Assembly (NCBI GenBank): GCA_013339765.2 | Contig: CM023454.1 | Location: forward strand, 38,460,950 to 38,524,949 | DNA: 64,000 nt | Reading direction: 5' to 3' | Origin: Haemaphysalis longicornis | Taxonomy: Eukaryota; Arthropoda; Arachnida; Ixodida; Ixodidae | Shown here: in pieces, positions 1-11,285 of the stretch | How positions within the stretch are numbered: the stretch's first letter is position 1 | Layout: each line of letters begins with the position of its first letter | Notes under the pieces: model-generated | The model's input: only the letters and a program-made list of their open reading frames with translations | Database searches by the model: none | What the model was told of the DNA's origin: nothing | Made by a program: the position numbers and the translations under genes

Positions 1-659
1 TCATGAAACGATAGTAACTTCCCACCGCTGTCTCTACTCCCCTCCAGCCCAGCGCCGTTCATGACATCCCCGGACCCACTTGCCAACCGGCCAGCCTCGC
101 ATGCCGCCGCGACCACCGTGGCCACAGACCTTCCGGTGAGCACGAGGGACTTACACCCAGTTTCCAAGGACGCCCGCCGCTGCCTGCCACCAGTACGTTC
201 TCCTGAGGCCACGGCCACGGAGCACTGACGTATCTCCTGCAGCCCAACCCCAAGAGTGCGCCGTGCCCCGAGCCTGCCCCGCCTGCCCTCGGATCGACAG
301 CGGCCACCGGAACCCCAACCACAACCGAGCCACTTGAAAACGCCAGCAGCGAATACGCAGTCTTCGGAATCCCCAAAAATAGCCCATGTCCCGTAAAACC
401 TCCGCAAGAAAGTCCGAGAAACTGACTAGGGCACGGAAAACAGCCTAATGCAGCCTCCTAACCGGTATCAAAACAGTATTTAAGATGAAAAAAAAATTAC
501 TGAAAAACGCATACGTTCCCAATTGCAAGTTTCCACACTTTCGCAGTATTGGTCTGTGAGGTAGCTCCCATTTGTTGAGGGTTAGGCTTTGACATCAGGA
601 AGTGGCAACAGGTACTAGACAACGCATCCTTGTAATTAACGCAGAATATTCTAAATCAC
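1..659. other. Unassigned 5' edge, no gene recognised
   Basis: This stretch is C-rich in its first 400 bases and AT-rich afterwards. The short open frames on the minus strand are low-complexity and carry no domain I recognise. No repeat boundary or RNA gene is visible. Confidence 0.4.
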
Positions 660-3150
660 TACGAGACTATGTCCCATTCTCCCCGCCAGGAATTAGAAAT
701 TCTTTGTAAGGAGCTAAGCGAAAGAGAATCAGGCCTTGTGCGCGGCTACGAATCGAAAAAGGCATCCGAACATCCGAAACAAAAATTCCGTAACTTTTCC
801 CGAGATAATATTCCTAGCAATGACCACACCCGTAAGAATAAAGTTATCCTCAATACTAATGGCTGTCCATTACCTAAAAATTCACATAAAAATCGATTTT
901 ACGCGATTACGCGCCAAATACTGACGAATAAAAACCTGACATTAGCTCCGATATAATCAGTCTGCCAACGCAAACCCTAATATATTTACCCCTTTTATCA
1001 ACTCTCCCCAGGCTATCAAGAATAAACAAACTCTTACTGGCAATATTATGAACCTCTCTAGTATTGAGGGCCCTGTCAAAAGGTTGGAATTTTTGCCTGG
1101 CAACAATCGGTTTTGATGAATTTCCCCTTTTTAACTAATTGGATAACTTCGCCAGGAATATAAGACTGCGAGGGCCCTTCCATGACGTCCTTAAACCGCT
1201 GAATCCCGATCTGCATTACCTAGCTGTAAGCACCAGACACTTCGCACGCAGCGCGATACATGCCTCGACATGTACAATAAAGCCGTTCATCGCGATTAAG
1301 GAGCCACATACCAAAAGCAAATCTTTTTCCCCCATAACATCAAAACAAGGAAAAAAAGCATTGAAAGAACTCGCTGGTTGCCCTAAAATAGTATTCAAAC
1401 CGGCAGATAAAGGAGGCGCCATCGTGATCCTCGACAAAGCTATGACAATGAGGCTCATAGACAACTATAGTAATTTACGTTCTGCAAATTATGCCATACT
1501 GAGCACACTAATGATTATAAGCTAATTTTTAACGGTAAACGCACTGAGCCGGCTCAAAATCAGGAAATAACTGAAACAACTGCCCGTTCTATGATCCCCT
1601 TAAGCCCAGTAGTCGGTAGCTGCTACCTTTTTTCTAAGATTCATAAAACTAACCCAGGACAACCCATTATTTGAGGCATTGGTACTGTCACCAAGAATCT
1701 CTCGCGCTATGATGACTCTCTCATTCGCGACATTCCCCCCCCCCGCTTTCCGTCCTTCATTATATTTACAAATAATTTTCTCTCAGATATAATGAAGATT
1801 GAAATTTTGAACTGTTTACTTGTTACCCTGGATGGCTTGTCGGTTTACACTAACATTCACATGCGGATGGAATCACCGCTGTATCATGTGCATATGAGCG
1901 GTCGGCGGGTGACAAACCTGTCGATTTTCTCACCCTTGAAATTTTCCTTCACATTTTCTTTGAGCTTAACAATTTTGAGTTTGATGATGTCAATTACGTG
2001 CAAGTAAGGGGAACGTCAACGGGAATCAAAATCGGGCCCAACTACGCGAATATGTTTAGGGGATCTGAAAAGACATACTTCCTCGCAACCCAAAATTAGA
2101 AGCCAGTGTACTACAAAAGGAATATAGAATAATTCGTGATATGGCCGCACAGTTAAATGGATCTTCTTGCGTATATTGAACCTTTTAACCGTGCGCATCC
2201 TACTATCTCGCTCTCTCATTCCTGCTCCACGCACAGCATCCATTTCCTTGATGTAACAGTCACAGTTTCTCAGGACAGGCTTCAGACTTCTCTATAGAAA
2301 ACCAACGGACACGCGCCAGTATTGGCACTTCCACAGCCGCCATGTCAGGCACTGCAAGACTGCAATACTTTAAAGCCAATGTCACCGTTATAGGCGAATC
2401 TGTACAAGCCAGGTGGATTTCAATTTTATTTGGAGATAACCTAAAACCCCGCTCTTGAAGCAAAAATACCCAGAGCAAGGTGATCGGTGACCCGATTACA
2501 TGAGCTAACCAGTTGAACCGCACCGAAATTCTCCTTAAAAAAGCTCCAAAACCCAATCCACAAACAAACCTCGTTTTGACCCATCCGCCCTCTTCTCGAA
2601 AGCTGCATCCTAACTAAGGAAACACCACAATAGCCTTGGTCAAATCGAACGCCTAAAAGAATATTTCCCGAGCCGCGTCGCGTTTGTTTAGACGCAGCAA
2701 AAATTTGGGGGAACCTTTTTACCAAATCCGGGATCAGCCGACCACAGACTACTGGTTGCATGCCTTGTAACAAACCAGGGCTTAAGGTATGCCCACCAAT
2801 AACCACCAAACAGCGGACCGCCAGCACAGCTTGAAACTATAGGTTATAGTAAAAAGGAACTTTACCTGTGATTCTTCCAACGTCTTATACCTGCTCGAAT
2901 GCACCGTCTGCGGCAAACAAAACATCTGCCAGACACAAACACCGTTTCGTTTGAGGTTTAACAATCACCGCTCTTATGCAACAACCTGCACTTCTTTGCC
3001 TCTATCAAAGCATGTTAAACTCCTGGTCATTCTTTTGTACAATTCAAGGCCACAATTTTCGATTCTAGTTTTAAAACGCATCACGATCGCGAAGTTCGTG
3101 AGTTCTACTTTATCTATAAGTTAAGGTCAGCGTCGTTTGGCCTCAATGAA
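660..3150 (+). pseudogene. Penelope-like retroelement A, decayed RT and GIY-YIG ORF
   Basis: Read across many frameshifts and stops, this follows the order of a Penelope-like element (PLE) protein. An N-terminal NLSS motif near 1050 is followed by FKPADKGGAIVILDK near 1390, a PLE signature. RT motifs come next: FSKIHKTNPGQP near 1635 and LVTLDGLSVYTNI near 1825, which keeps the first catalytic Asp. YRKPTD lies near 2300. The endonuclease end (TCDSSNVLYLLECTVCG, 2860-2915) is a degenerate GIY-YIG domain followed by FRLRFNNHRSY. The second RT catalytic motif, expected near 2130, is destroyed. PLEs encode one RT plus GIY-YIG polyprotein for retrotransposition; this copy is dead. Its C-terminal part matches the fragment at 11.3-11.9 kb residue by residue, so both belong to one family. 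Confidence 0.8.
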
Positions 3151-5078
3151 TGTTATGGGAAATTGACGTGTCTTTCCTCCAAATACAATTTCGGCAACAC
3201 TTCTCAGGCAGTGTTATGCCTTTTATGCCTGTTTATTTCTTTTCCTTGATAATACTCTCCTATCAGATGGCGACACCCCGAATATGGTTATAGTTTTCTG
3301 CTAGCACCGGTTTTTTTGGTACATTGCTTCATTAGAAAAAATTTGACCACCAAGTCGGGAAGTTACGGTCTGAGTAGAAGGCTTCGATACCATTGTTACC
3401 TTTGATACTCTCACCTTGTCATCGATTTGTGCAGGCGACAGTGTGTGAATGCTTTCCTGTCCCTTTTCTATTGCTGGTTTCTAATATTCGTTGCTGTCCG
3501 CCTTGGCGTTCTCTGAACTTGTGCCATGTGCCGACCAGATGTGTACCGCCCGGCGCCGCGTCATACGAGTGCACCTGCCTTGTATTATCTTTCTTTTCAT
3601 GACTGTTTTTCGACTTTGTAGATGCGAAGCATGTCTTGCTCGGGGCTATGTCTGGCGTCCATCTGTTGTCCGCACCTCTACCCCTACGCTATTAAAAAAG
3701 AAGTAGTTAGCGGCACCCGGTTTCGATCCCACGACTCTCTGGCCGCAACGAGAGGTACGCGGCGCTCTTCTCACTGCGCTACAAAACCGACAAAGTAGCA
3801 AAACTATGTTAAGAAGCTACTGATACAACAAAGGCACGTGAAGTTGAACGTCAACGGAAACGACGAACTAAAAACTCTAGAGGAGTTTGTTAGCGTCTCT
3901 TGCTCCGGAGATGTCCCGTGTCCGGGCACCTTACGCAGCGCCTCTGATGATGATTGATGCAGGATGGCCGTAGGGACTACCCAACCAAAGAATCAATCAC
4001 GAAATAGCTTCGCGTTCAACCCCATCCATCTTCCCGTAGGGGAACCGCTGAAGACGACGAAGGAGAAAACAAAGCTGCGAAGCCGAGGGCGTGTACGTTG
4101 CTCCCAGCCGGTGTACCAACGTCAGAAACCTTTACCTCACCAACGCTGACGGAGACTACCAATTCTCTCGATAGCGCAGGCGCTGCTCTTTCTGTCCCCT
4201 CTCCCCGCCCTCTGCGCGATAAGCGCGCACGCGCGTCTTCTCTCTCATCCCTTCCTCTCCACTCTATCTGCTCTAAATAATAAGTCCAGTCCGCGCACCG
4301 CTTACTCAGTTGCTGCTTCGGTTGAGACACGCTGCACCGTTCGGTTAGCTGAATGGACGCCAACAATTCTTGTTTGCATCACCACCGAGTTCCCTTCTGG
4401 GAGACGGTGTAAATTTTTTCTTTTCTTTTTTTCTTGACTCCTTTTTTCCTTCTGCTCTTTGTATACGAATGCCCACTCATTTCCTGTCGAAAGTTCTTTT
4501 CTTACTGATTTTGGGCGCGACCCTTGCCTCCCACCAACACAAGCCAAGTATAACACTCTCATGTTTCAATCCTGTGGCCCTGATTATTACAACGGGTTTG
4601 TTTGGGCATGTTTGCCTTTTGGGAGCATGGACATCTCTTCTAGACGATATACGTGTACGGGCATATGTTGTTTTGACCCTTCTTTCACCCTTGTTGCCAC
4701 GGGAGAAAAAAGAAAATTACCTTGTAAAAATTATTTTTTTGTTGTTTTTTTGTTGTTTTTGTGCATTGTTTAGTTTTTTTTCTTTTTTTCTTTTTTTCTC
4801 ATGTATACCACGTGACTGAGGGTTCCTGCTATACTTTTTAATATTTTTCCCCTCTTCCACATCTCTCACTTTTTTGCTGTGAAGCAACCAAAATCCCACA
4901 GTGCAAACTCTCCCACCCCGTGCCCTCCCTTCGCCCTTGCTATATTTTCTGTATATGTATAACCCCAAAACTACCATAATCTATGCTGTTAAGAAAGAAA
5001 TTCCTCGTCCTGAATGTCAGTAAACTTTTATTTTTATGTTTTAAATGTTTTTCTCGTGCATCTCTGTGTCTACTTACC

Positions 5079-5081
<3 letters not shown>
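3151..5081 (+). repeat. T-rich 3' region of PLE-A, interrupted by an insertion
   Basis: Two parts (about 3390-3620 and 4410-5081) align by eye, with gaps, to 10020-10940, sharing phrases such as ACTCATTTCCTGTCGAAA and CATGTTTCAATCC. The block at 4640-4815 is one copy of a unit of about 180 bp seen several times at 9.5-10.8 kb. Near 5008 the text CTGAATGTCAGTAAAC followed by CTCTGTGTCTACTTACCTT resembles the minus strand at 8.93-8.99 kb, the presumed terminal repeat of the family. I infer this is the untranslated 3' tail of PLE-A. Nothing in it is coding. Confidence 0.55.
3621..4409 (-). mobile_element. Insertion in the PLE-A tail, with tRNA-like head on the minus strand
   Basis: This segment is absent from the matching place in the 10.1-kb copy. 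On the minus strand it holds a pol III-type split promoter: an A-box-like TAGCGCAGTGAGAAGAGCG (3763-3781) and a B-box-like GGGATCGAAACC (3719-3730), as in tRNA-derived SINEs. The other half (4090-4370) is GC- and pyrimidine-rich with a palindromic GCGCGCACGCGCG and looks like promoter DNA, but I cannot name it. It may be two insertions rather than one. The ends are approximate because neither terminal repeats nor a target duplication could be fixed. Confidence 0.45.

Positions 5082-5163
<82 letters not shown>
5082..5163. repeat. (TA)41 microsatellite
   Basis: An uninterrupted TA dinucleotide tract of 82 bases. It lies exactly between the PLE-A tail and the LTR-like sequence. The open frames across it translate to alternating Tyr-Ile and are artefacts. 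Confidence 0.97.
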
Positions 5164-5164
<1 letters not shown>

Positions 5165-5587
5165 TGCCGGGAACCATACATTGGGTTTGTTTATTTGTGT
5201 TTTCCTTTTACCGCCCGGCTGCGCCGGTCTGTGTTATCTCTGCGCCAAGGGAAGCGCGTGTTCCATTCTTTCTTTCTGTGCCGCATGTGTTATCTGTTGT
5301 GATGGGGAGAGCATTCCGATCTAACGTGAACAGCCCAGAATAATCTCCTTGGATCTACTATATTCTCGATATGAATCGACGTTTCGAGAACCACGCGCGC
5401 CGAAAGATAAAACGCCTGCAGTGCGGACGCCGGAGCATTCGATTCGACGACACTGGCCTGTGCAAGTCACTTTGTTGACCGCTGCTTCGCCGCCTCTGTA
5501 TTCTTTTGAGTTGTTAGGGGAGCACAAGTTCGCTCCAATAAACGTGTTCTCATTCAAGACAACTGCATCGTCCTTGTCTTCGTGACA
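5164..5587 (+). repeat. Putative 5' LTR of a Ty3/gypsy-type element
   Basis: This lies directly upstream of a Ty3-type gag. It contains a polyadenylation signal AATAAA (5537-5542) and ends in GTGACA, as LTRs end in CA. The next bases, TCTGTTGGTGGTGGTGC, look like a primer binding site, and a similar run follows the other gag's upstream repeat at 13268. No 3' partner LTR is found, so the left boundary, set at the end of the TA tract, is a guess. Confidence 0.55.
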
Positions 5588-5620
5588 TCTGTTGGTGGTG
5601 GTGCGAAGTACGCACCCTTC

Positions 5621-6974
5621 ATGCCCACTACAACCTCTAGAAGCCGCCCAACCAGTCCAACAAGAGCCAGCCCCCGCCTGCAAGATTTACCACCCGAGTT
5701 CGGTCTACTACCAGAGAAGACGAAGAAGAAAGACGTCGCAACCAGCACCAGGCTCAACCAAGCCAATCCTCCTGTCGTTCTGCAGCAGCCACGGGAACCG
5801 CCATTATTCCGTGAAGCCCCCGCCGAAGACCCAGAAGAATGGTTTGAGAAACTGGAACGCGTCCGGAAATTCAACAGGTGGGACGACGCAGAAACGTTCC
5901 GGCAGGTTTCCTTTTACGTGGAAAATTCGGCTCGCACTTGGTTCGAAAACCACGAGAGCACCTTGACAAACTGGGCTCAGTTCAAAAGCGAGTTCACTAA
6001 TACCTTCACTACCGTGGTCAGAAAAGAACGCGCAGCGCTTTTACTTGAAACTCGAACGCAGCACCCCAACGAAGGGGTAGTGATCTTTGTTGAGGAGATG
6101 AAGAGGTTGTTTCGACGTGCGGATCCGGAGATGACAGAAGAAAAGAAACTAAGGTTTCTCTGGCGAGGGGTAAAGCAGGAGCTTTTTGCTTGCCTTGTCT
6201 GAAATCCTCCCAATACAGTGGCCGAATTCGCGTCTGAGGCAGCCGTGATGGAGAAGACGCTGGAAGTTGAACGAGGCAGTACGATCGCTCGGTCAACGTG
6301 CTGGTTTCCGAGACGATCGGTGCCGGGGCTACAAGCTCCGACACACTGCGTGAGACCATCCGAGCAGTGGTCAGGGAGGAGCTTCGGAAGCTTTTTCCGA
6401 CGACGCCGCAACCTCAAGTGGCTTCCCTGGCTGACGTCATCCGCGAAGAGGTTCAACACGTTTTGGGCATTTTATGCCATCCGAGGCAACCCGCGAGCCA
6501 CAGGCGATGACCTACTCTGCGGCTGTTCATCAACCCCGCCCTGCTCCAACCCGTCTACAAGAAGCTCTACCGTACCACCGTCAACTCTCGCCGCCGTCCC
6601 CAAACTCGCCACCGTCCCCACTGTCGCCGCCATCGACCGTACCGCTGCACACAGCCCAAACCCAGACGCCGAGGAAGACTGACGTTTGGCGAACGCCAGA
6701 TCATCGTCCGCTGTGCTACCATTGCGGAGAGGCCAATCACACCTATCGTCGCTGCCCGTACAGGAGACTCGGACTGGGTGGTTTCTCCGTCGAGGCACTA
6801 CGCCCCCGACCTGGCCAGCGCCCTACTAAGATCGACGAATACCTGTCCAACACCAACCGAGGACCAGCCCGCTCACACCGATCGCCGTCGCCCTACCCAT
6901 ACCAGTCGCCTAACCACTGTAGCAAGGCTGATTCCGCACGTGGAAGGTCCCCCAGCCCACGCGGGGGAAACTAA
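5621..6974 (+). pseudogene. gag: Ty3/gypsy-type gag, frameshifted
   Basis: This is the structural protein of an LTR retrotransposon. The first block (5621-6202) has the retrotransposon gag fold signature with DPEEWFEKLERV and ARTWFENHESTLTNWAQFK. A stop at 6200 and a frameshift near 6275 break it, and reading continues in another frame to a proline-rich linker. A zinc knuckle, CYHCGEANHTYRRC (CX2CX4HX4C, about 6715-6757), is intact near the C terminus. The start is taken at the first ATG after the putative primer site; an upstream GTG is unlikely. The stop and frameshift make it non-functional. Confidence 0.82.
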
Positions 6975-8210
6975 AAGCAGCAACTTCTGGAGGTGAAGAT
7001 GCTCTACGGCGAAAAACTGGAAACCCTCCAACGACGCAAGGATGCGCCGAAGACAGTGCTTCACGGCATACCCTCATCCCGATGACCCGACCTAGCCCTG
7101 ACGAGACACCTGTACACGACGACAGCTACACGGCGCGACGCGTACCCGACCTAACCGAGACGTCCGCTGAGAAGACGACGACAACGACGATGCACAGTGC
7201 CTACCGTCAACACGTACAAGCAGAGATGCGACGCCCCAAGGAACCCGGAACTCGAGGAAGACTGCATCTGACGTTAAGGTGTCCATCAACGGCTTTGACG
7301 TAGTCGCCCTCCTAGACACGGGAGCTGACTATTCGGTAATGAGCGGACCATTTGCGTTTAAACTGAAGAAATTTATGACGAGAAGGGACGGTCCGCACAT
7401 ACGTACAGCAGGAGCCCACCTCGTGACGCCAAGTGGAACGTGCACATCGCGCGTCACCATAGACGGCACAACGTACCCTGCGGCGTTCGCCATTCTGCCT
7501 ATCTGCTCTCGCGACGTAATTCTTGGAATGGACTTTTTGATGGACAACGGTGCAATAATCGATCTGCAGACCAAGTCAATAACTTTTTCCCCCAATCACT
7601 CTATGACGCCGGAACAGAACCCCGAACGACGTGCTGCTATAAGGATTGCCGATGATCATGTTATCCTGCCACCCCGCGCAAGCTTGATGGTCGCAGTCTA
7701 CTGTGAAGAAGCTGCTCCTAAAGACGACGGTATCGTAGACGCTGATCAAAGGGTGCTTCTCAACCGTGGTGTGTCGGTCGCAAGAGGCATTGCGGGCTTC
7801 AAGGAACACCAGTCAAACATTTTGGTTACTAATTTCACCGAGGAGTACCAGCATTTCAACACGTGCGCTTCAATTGCATTGCTCGAAGAAACGGAAGAAC
7901 CAAGTTACGTGATCGCGGTCGCCGACTTTGAACGCACACCCGTAGAAACCTTCAAGCTCTCGCAGCCCTTCGACGTGAATCCGGCGCTATCGCAAGAACA
8001 ACGGAACAAATTATTGGCTTTGCTGCGTCGCTATAGCGAATGTTTTTCTGCCTTATTTTCCACGAGCCCCTCACTGCCAATTCTGATTCGCTACATGCAT
8101 AGCGAGGGTCTCAGATCTGGCAGTCTTGGTGCAAAAGGTATCTTAAGAGGTTTCGACGCAGGTTTACCACTGTGGACGTGTCATAGACGCTCGAGTCACG
8201 GCCCGTGGGT
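6975..8210 (+). pseudogene. pol: Ty3/gypsy-type pol fragment: protease, truncated before RT
   Basis: After the gag stop, reading continues through a Thr-rich linker to an aspartic protease from about 7279: VALLDTGADYSVMS carries the catalytic Asp, and ILGMDFL is the usual C-terminal partner motif. The linker to RT follows and reaches YSECFS near 8030, normally just upstream of the RT domain. There the homology stops. RT, RNase H and integrase are missing, so the copy is 3'-truncated. The 311-residue open stretch shows this region has decayed less than the PLE next to it. Confidence 0.8.
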
Positions 8211-8322
8211 TTGAATGAAGGTCCTGTTCAACCCGAGTAGTCCTAGTGGCACTGGCTACAAACCCCAAGCGCAGGAAACAAAAATACATTAACATAAATA
8301 CGCCATGAAGTGTAGGGGAAAA

Positions 8323-8545
8323 TAGCCCCGCTGATAGCGGAGTGGTCATCACACAAGACACGTATTCTGGAGGGCGTGGGTTCGAATCCCTCCCGGTGGG
8401 CATTTTGTCTCAACTTTCTTTCTGTCTTTACAACTTTGTTATGTGGTTGAATGACCAACCACATTCTCCTCTCTATTTTCAGAGGTTTTCTTCAACTCAA
8501 TTTAAATCAATTCGATTAAATTTACCGCTCAAAGTTGTATGAAGA
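8323..8545 (+). mobile_element. tRNA-derived SINE-like unit
   Basis: A tRNA-like head has an A-box TAGCGGAGTGG (8335-8345) and a perfect B-box GGTTCGAATCC (8379-8389), followed by a non-tRNA body beginning TTTTGTCTCAACTTTC. The spacing suits RNA polymerase III transcription. tRNA-related SINE families are known in ticks, and I infer membership of such a family without a match to confirm it. There is no adjacent acceptor stem good enough to call a functional tRNA. The 3' end is approximate. Confidence 0.6.
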
Positions 8546-8889
8546 AAAGGTTAAAATCCTATAATGGATCTACTAGACCTGCGCCCCATGCATGGCAAAC
8601 AGCACGGTCAGAAGCACAACATTACACTGTATTGCGAAAACAAAGATAACAGCACGGTTTATCTCGACGGCAAACACGGCTATATATATACGTAGATACA
8701 GTGTGTAAACATATGTCAGGGTAGAACTGCTGTGTATAAATGAGAAGTATGAAGACGCACTCCAACTAAAAACAACATATAAGTACCAGCAAGTCTTGAC
8801 ACACGCACACAAATACACAAACATATATATACATATATATTTAAATATATAAATATATAAATATACATATATATCTATATATGTATATA
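8546..8889. repeat. AT-rich low-complexity stretch
   Basis: Non-coding sequence that grades into a degenerate TA/TATAAA microsatellite at 8820-8889. The Tyr/Ile-rich minus-strand open frames here are products of the microsatellite. Confidence 0.7.
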
Positions 8890-8990
8890 CAGTATGGAAG
8901 CTTACAACTCGCAATGACCCCGAGACAGTAAGGTAAGTAGAGACAGGGACACACGAGAAAACTGAATATATATTTTACTGACGTTTCAGG
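8890..8990 (-). repeat. PLE-B terminal fragment with GAAACGTC core
   Basis: On the minus strand, CTGAAACGTCAGTAAAATA (about 8973-8991) is followed by GTGTCCCTGTCTCTACTTAC. The same arrangement, slightly altered, ends PLE-A near 5010-5080. GAAACGTC (8980-8987) is the 3' catalytic half of a hammerhead ribozyme. The expected 5' half is not next to it, and the 453-bp TIR element starts 12 bases further out. I infer that this is the terminal repeat of PLE-B. Confidence 0.5.
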
Positions 8991-9002
8991 AAGGAAACTT
9001 TT

Positions 9003-9455
9003 AAATGCGAATGCATTTCTTAGTCGAGCCATGTCAGGCGCCGTGCGGCGTCCACGCGCCCGCAGGTGTTATCTCTCCGCTCTCACCCCCTCTCCCATAG
9101 CAACAGCTGCGAGCTCACGCGCTCCTCCTCTCCCCTAGCAACCGGAGCAGGTGGTGCGGGCGGATCAGCGTCGAGTGAGTGGAGAGGAGGAGCGCGCTCG
9201 GGCGTGTGAGGGCGCTCGCATCGCCGTAGCTCGCCGGAGCTCCCGCGTGTGTGGGAGAGTGTAGGCGACGGTAGGCGCTGTGCTTCGGTGCTTCTCCTCT
9301 CGACGCTCGCCACACTCTCCCGTTCGCTCGGTCGCAAGTATATATAAATGGAACGTCTGCCGGCCACGGTACCTCGAGCAAGAAGTGTAATACAATCCAG
9401 TTCGAGCATTACACAATTCCGCGCACTCTCGCGCAAAAGAAATGCATTCGCATTT
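9003..9455. mobile_element. 453-bp element with perfect 19-bp TIRs and a TATA box
   Basis: Bases 9003-9021 (AAATGCGAATGCATTTCTT) are the exact reverse complement of 9437-9455. Each TIR contains its own small hairpin, AAATGC/GCATTT around GAAT. The interior is GC-rich with many CTCTCC and GCTCGC tracts and has a TATA box TATATATAAA (9339-9348). It has no credible protein. It looks like a non-autonomous DNA element or a mobilised promoter. I could not fix a target-site duplication, so the superfamily stays open. Confidence 0.7.
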
Positions 9456-9457
9456 CC

Positions 9458-9990
9458 TCACGATTCCCTTCGGGGAGGTGGGGTGAATTTTTTCCTATAA
9501 GTTATCGAGAATCTAGAACGGGCGAGGGTAGGGCAAGAGACGGGGGAGTTCGTGCAACAGGATGATGGTTGGTTGGCAGGAAAAAAAATGAGAGATGTGA
9601 AGAGCGGAAAAAGGGATAACACGAGATCACACTCCAGCACCACGAACAAGAGCAAATTGAACCAAAGAAGGAACAGATCAAGCAAAAATTTAACAGGGTA
9701 ATTTATCTTTCTCTGAGTGGAAACAGGGGTGAAAGAGAGGGGTCAACACAAGTTATGCCCATGCACGCATTTGGCATCGGCATACAAAAGACTATAAAGA
9801 AAGCAAAGTCCGGCGGAAAGAAAATGGGAAAAGAACTGAAAAACACAAGAAGAAACACAGGTGAAAAAGGTTAACAAGGGAATTGTCCTTTCCCACCGTG
9901 GCAACCAGGGAAGCAGATGGGTGAAAACAAAATATGCCCTAGCAAGCATTTGGCATGGGATTAAAAAATATAACACACAAATCACAGTCA
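9458..9990 (-). repeat. PLE-B 3' region, left arm of an inverted repeat
   Basis: Read on the minus strand, this aligns with 10380-10940 on the plus strand, sharing CCAAATGCGTG, GGGCATA..TTGTGTT and CACATCTCTCATTTTTT. It contains at least two copies of the unit of about 180 bp. Together with the next feature it forms two diverging arms around 10.0 kb. No protein is encoded. Confidence 0.6.
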
Positions 9991-10019
9991 CCTGGTACAA
10001 ACATAAGCAAGAAAGACCA

Positions 10020-10940
10020 CCTCGGCTTTCCTGAAGTTGTACCATGTGCCGACCACAGTGGGGGTCATGTGCGTGCACCTGCCTTGTGTTGTCATTGTTT
10101 TCTAGACTTGTTTTACCACGTCTCTTTTTTTATTTTTACCCTCAATTTTTCTGCTTTTCGCTGCTTTTTCGAGAGGAATGTACACTCATTTCCTGTCGAA
10201 ACTGCCTGTCTGGCTGCTTTCGTATGCGCTACCCTTCCCTCCCACCACGAGAAGCCAAATAGTAGTCTTTCATGTTTCAATCCCCTGTCTATGATTCCTA
10301 GAACGGAGGTGTATGGCCACATGTGCACCATATGCGTATACGGGCAAATGTTTTGTCAACTCTCCTGCCTCAAGTTGGCACGGGACACTGAAAATAGCAA
10401 TTTCATTCTTAATTACTTTTTATTCCTACTTCGTACTTATGTCCGTACCAGTTGAATTCTTTGCTATCTCTTTTTTCCCACTCCAAATGCGTGGAAGGGC
10501 ATATCTTGTGTTCACACCTCTCCACCACACTTGCCAAAGGGGAGAGGGAGAATTACGTCGTTATTTTTCCCCTGTGTTTCTTGTTTCTTCCAATTCTTTT
10601 TTCTCGGTTCGTTCCAGGTGACTGTAATTTCTTTGCGATCTTTTTAGGCCGATGCGAACTGCGTGCATGGAAAAATCTCGTTTTCGCCATTCTCTTTCAC
10701 GCCTGTAGTAGTGGAGAAAGAGGAAATCGCCCGTTATTTTTGTTCTCTTGCTTTTTGTTCCTTTTTCTCATGTTTGTACTGCGTGACGGTGATTTCTTCT
10801 TATCCTTTTTTCATCTTCCACATCTCTCATTTTTTGCACTGCCGATGAACCATTAAACCATTGTTCAAACTCTCCCTTCAGTTGCCATTACCTCGCCAGT
10901 GCTACATTTTCTCTGTATATGAACTTGAAACTTACCCATT
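10020..10940 (+). repeat. PLE 3' region, right arm of an inverted repeat
   Basis: Collinear with the tail of PLE-A (3.4-5.0 kb): GTACCATGTGCCGACCA, ACTCATTTCCTGTCGAAAC and CATGTTTCAATCC occur in the same order. Its distal half (10380-10940) is inverted relative to 9458-9990. Units of about 180 bp start near 10480 and 10650. It ends at a TA tract, as PLE-A does. The open frames here are Phe/Leu-rich artefacts of T-rich DNA. Confidence 0.6.
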
Positions 10941-10947
10941 CGGTACG

Positions 10948-10950
<3 letters not shown>

Positions 10951-10991
<41 letters not shown>
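10951..10991. repeat. (AT)n microsatellite, about 20 units
   Basis: An uninterrupted AT tract between the PLE-type 3' region and the LTR-like fragment. Confidence 0.95.
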
Positions 10992-10994
<3 letters not shown>

Positions 10995-11258
10995 TATAAA
11001 ATGGTGTTTATTGGGAGGGCAGATAAGGGTACGACGATGAGCTGGGCCAAACCAAGCGGTCGTTTCAGCCGGTCGGAATAGGGCGAGCACGAGACAAGCG
11101 GGTGCGATAGGGCGTGACCAAAACTGGACCATGATAGTGCCCTGACCCTGGTGCATGCCCACAGACGGAAGATTGTCCGTTGCACCGTCCTCGCACTGAC
11201 GCATACCACCAAACAGGAGATTGTCCGTTGCATTGACTCGGTGACTATCTTCTTTACA
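10992..11258 (-). repeat. Possible LTR 3' portion on the minus strand
   Basis: Read on the minus strand, this ends CTTATCTGCCCTCCCAATAA, giving an AATAAA polyadenylation signal (11008-11013) close to its end, the layout of R-U5 in an LTR. It includes a 15-base direct repeat, AGATTGTCCGTTGCA, at about 11169 and 11219. TA tracts flank both sides. The LTR call is inference and no partner copy is in the window. Confidence 0.35.
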
Positions 11259-11285
11259 ATATATATATATATATATATATATATA
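11259..11285. repeat. (AT)n microsatellite, about 13 units
   Basis: A TA tract immediately followed by CAGGGTGTCCCAGCTA and then PLE coding sequence. Confidence 0.93.

Noticed and set aside
4983..5343. Open frames rich in Tyr-Ile
   Set aside because: They are translations of the TA microsatellite in different frames.
8323..8403. Functional tRNA gene
   Set aside because: A- and B-boxes are present, but the acceptor and anticodon stems do not close and a SINE-type body follows.
9083..9461. Minus-strand Arg/Glu/Ser-rich open frames in the TIR element
   Set aside because: GC-rich repetitive interior gives open frames in all three phases, with no domain.
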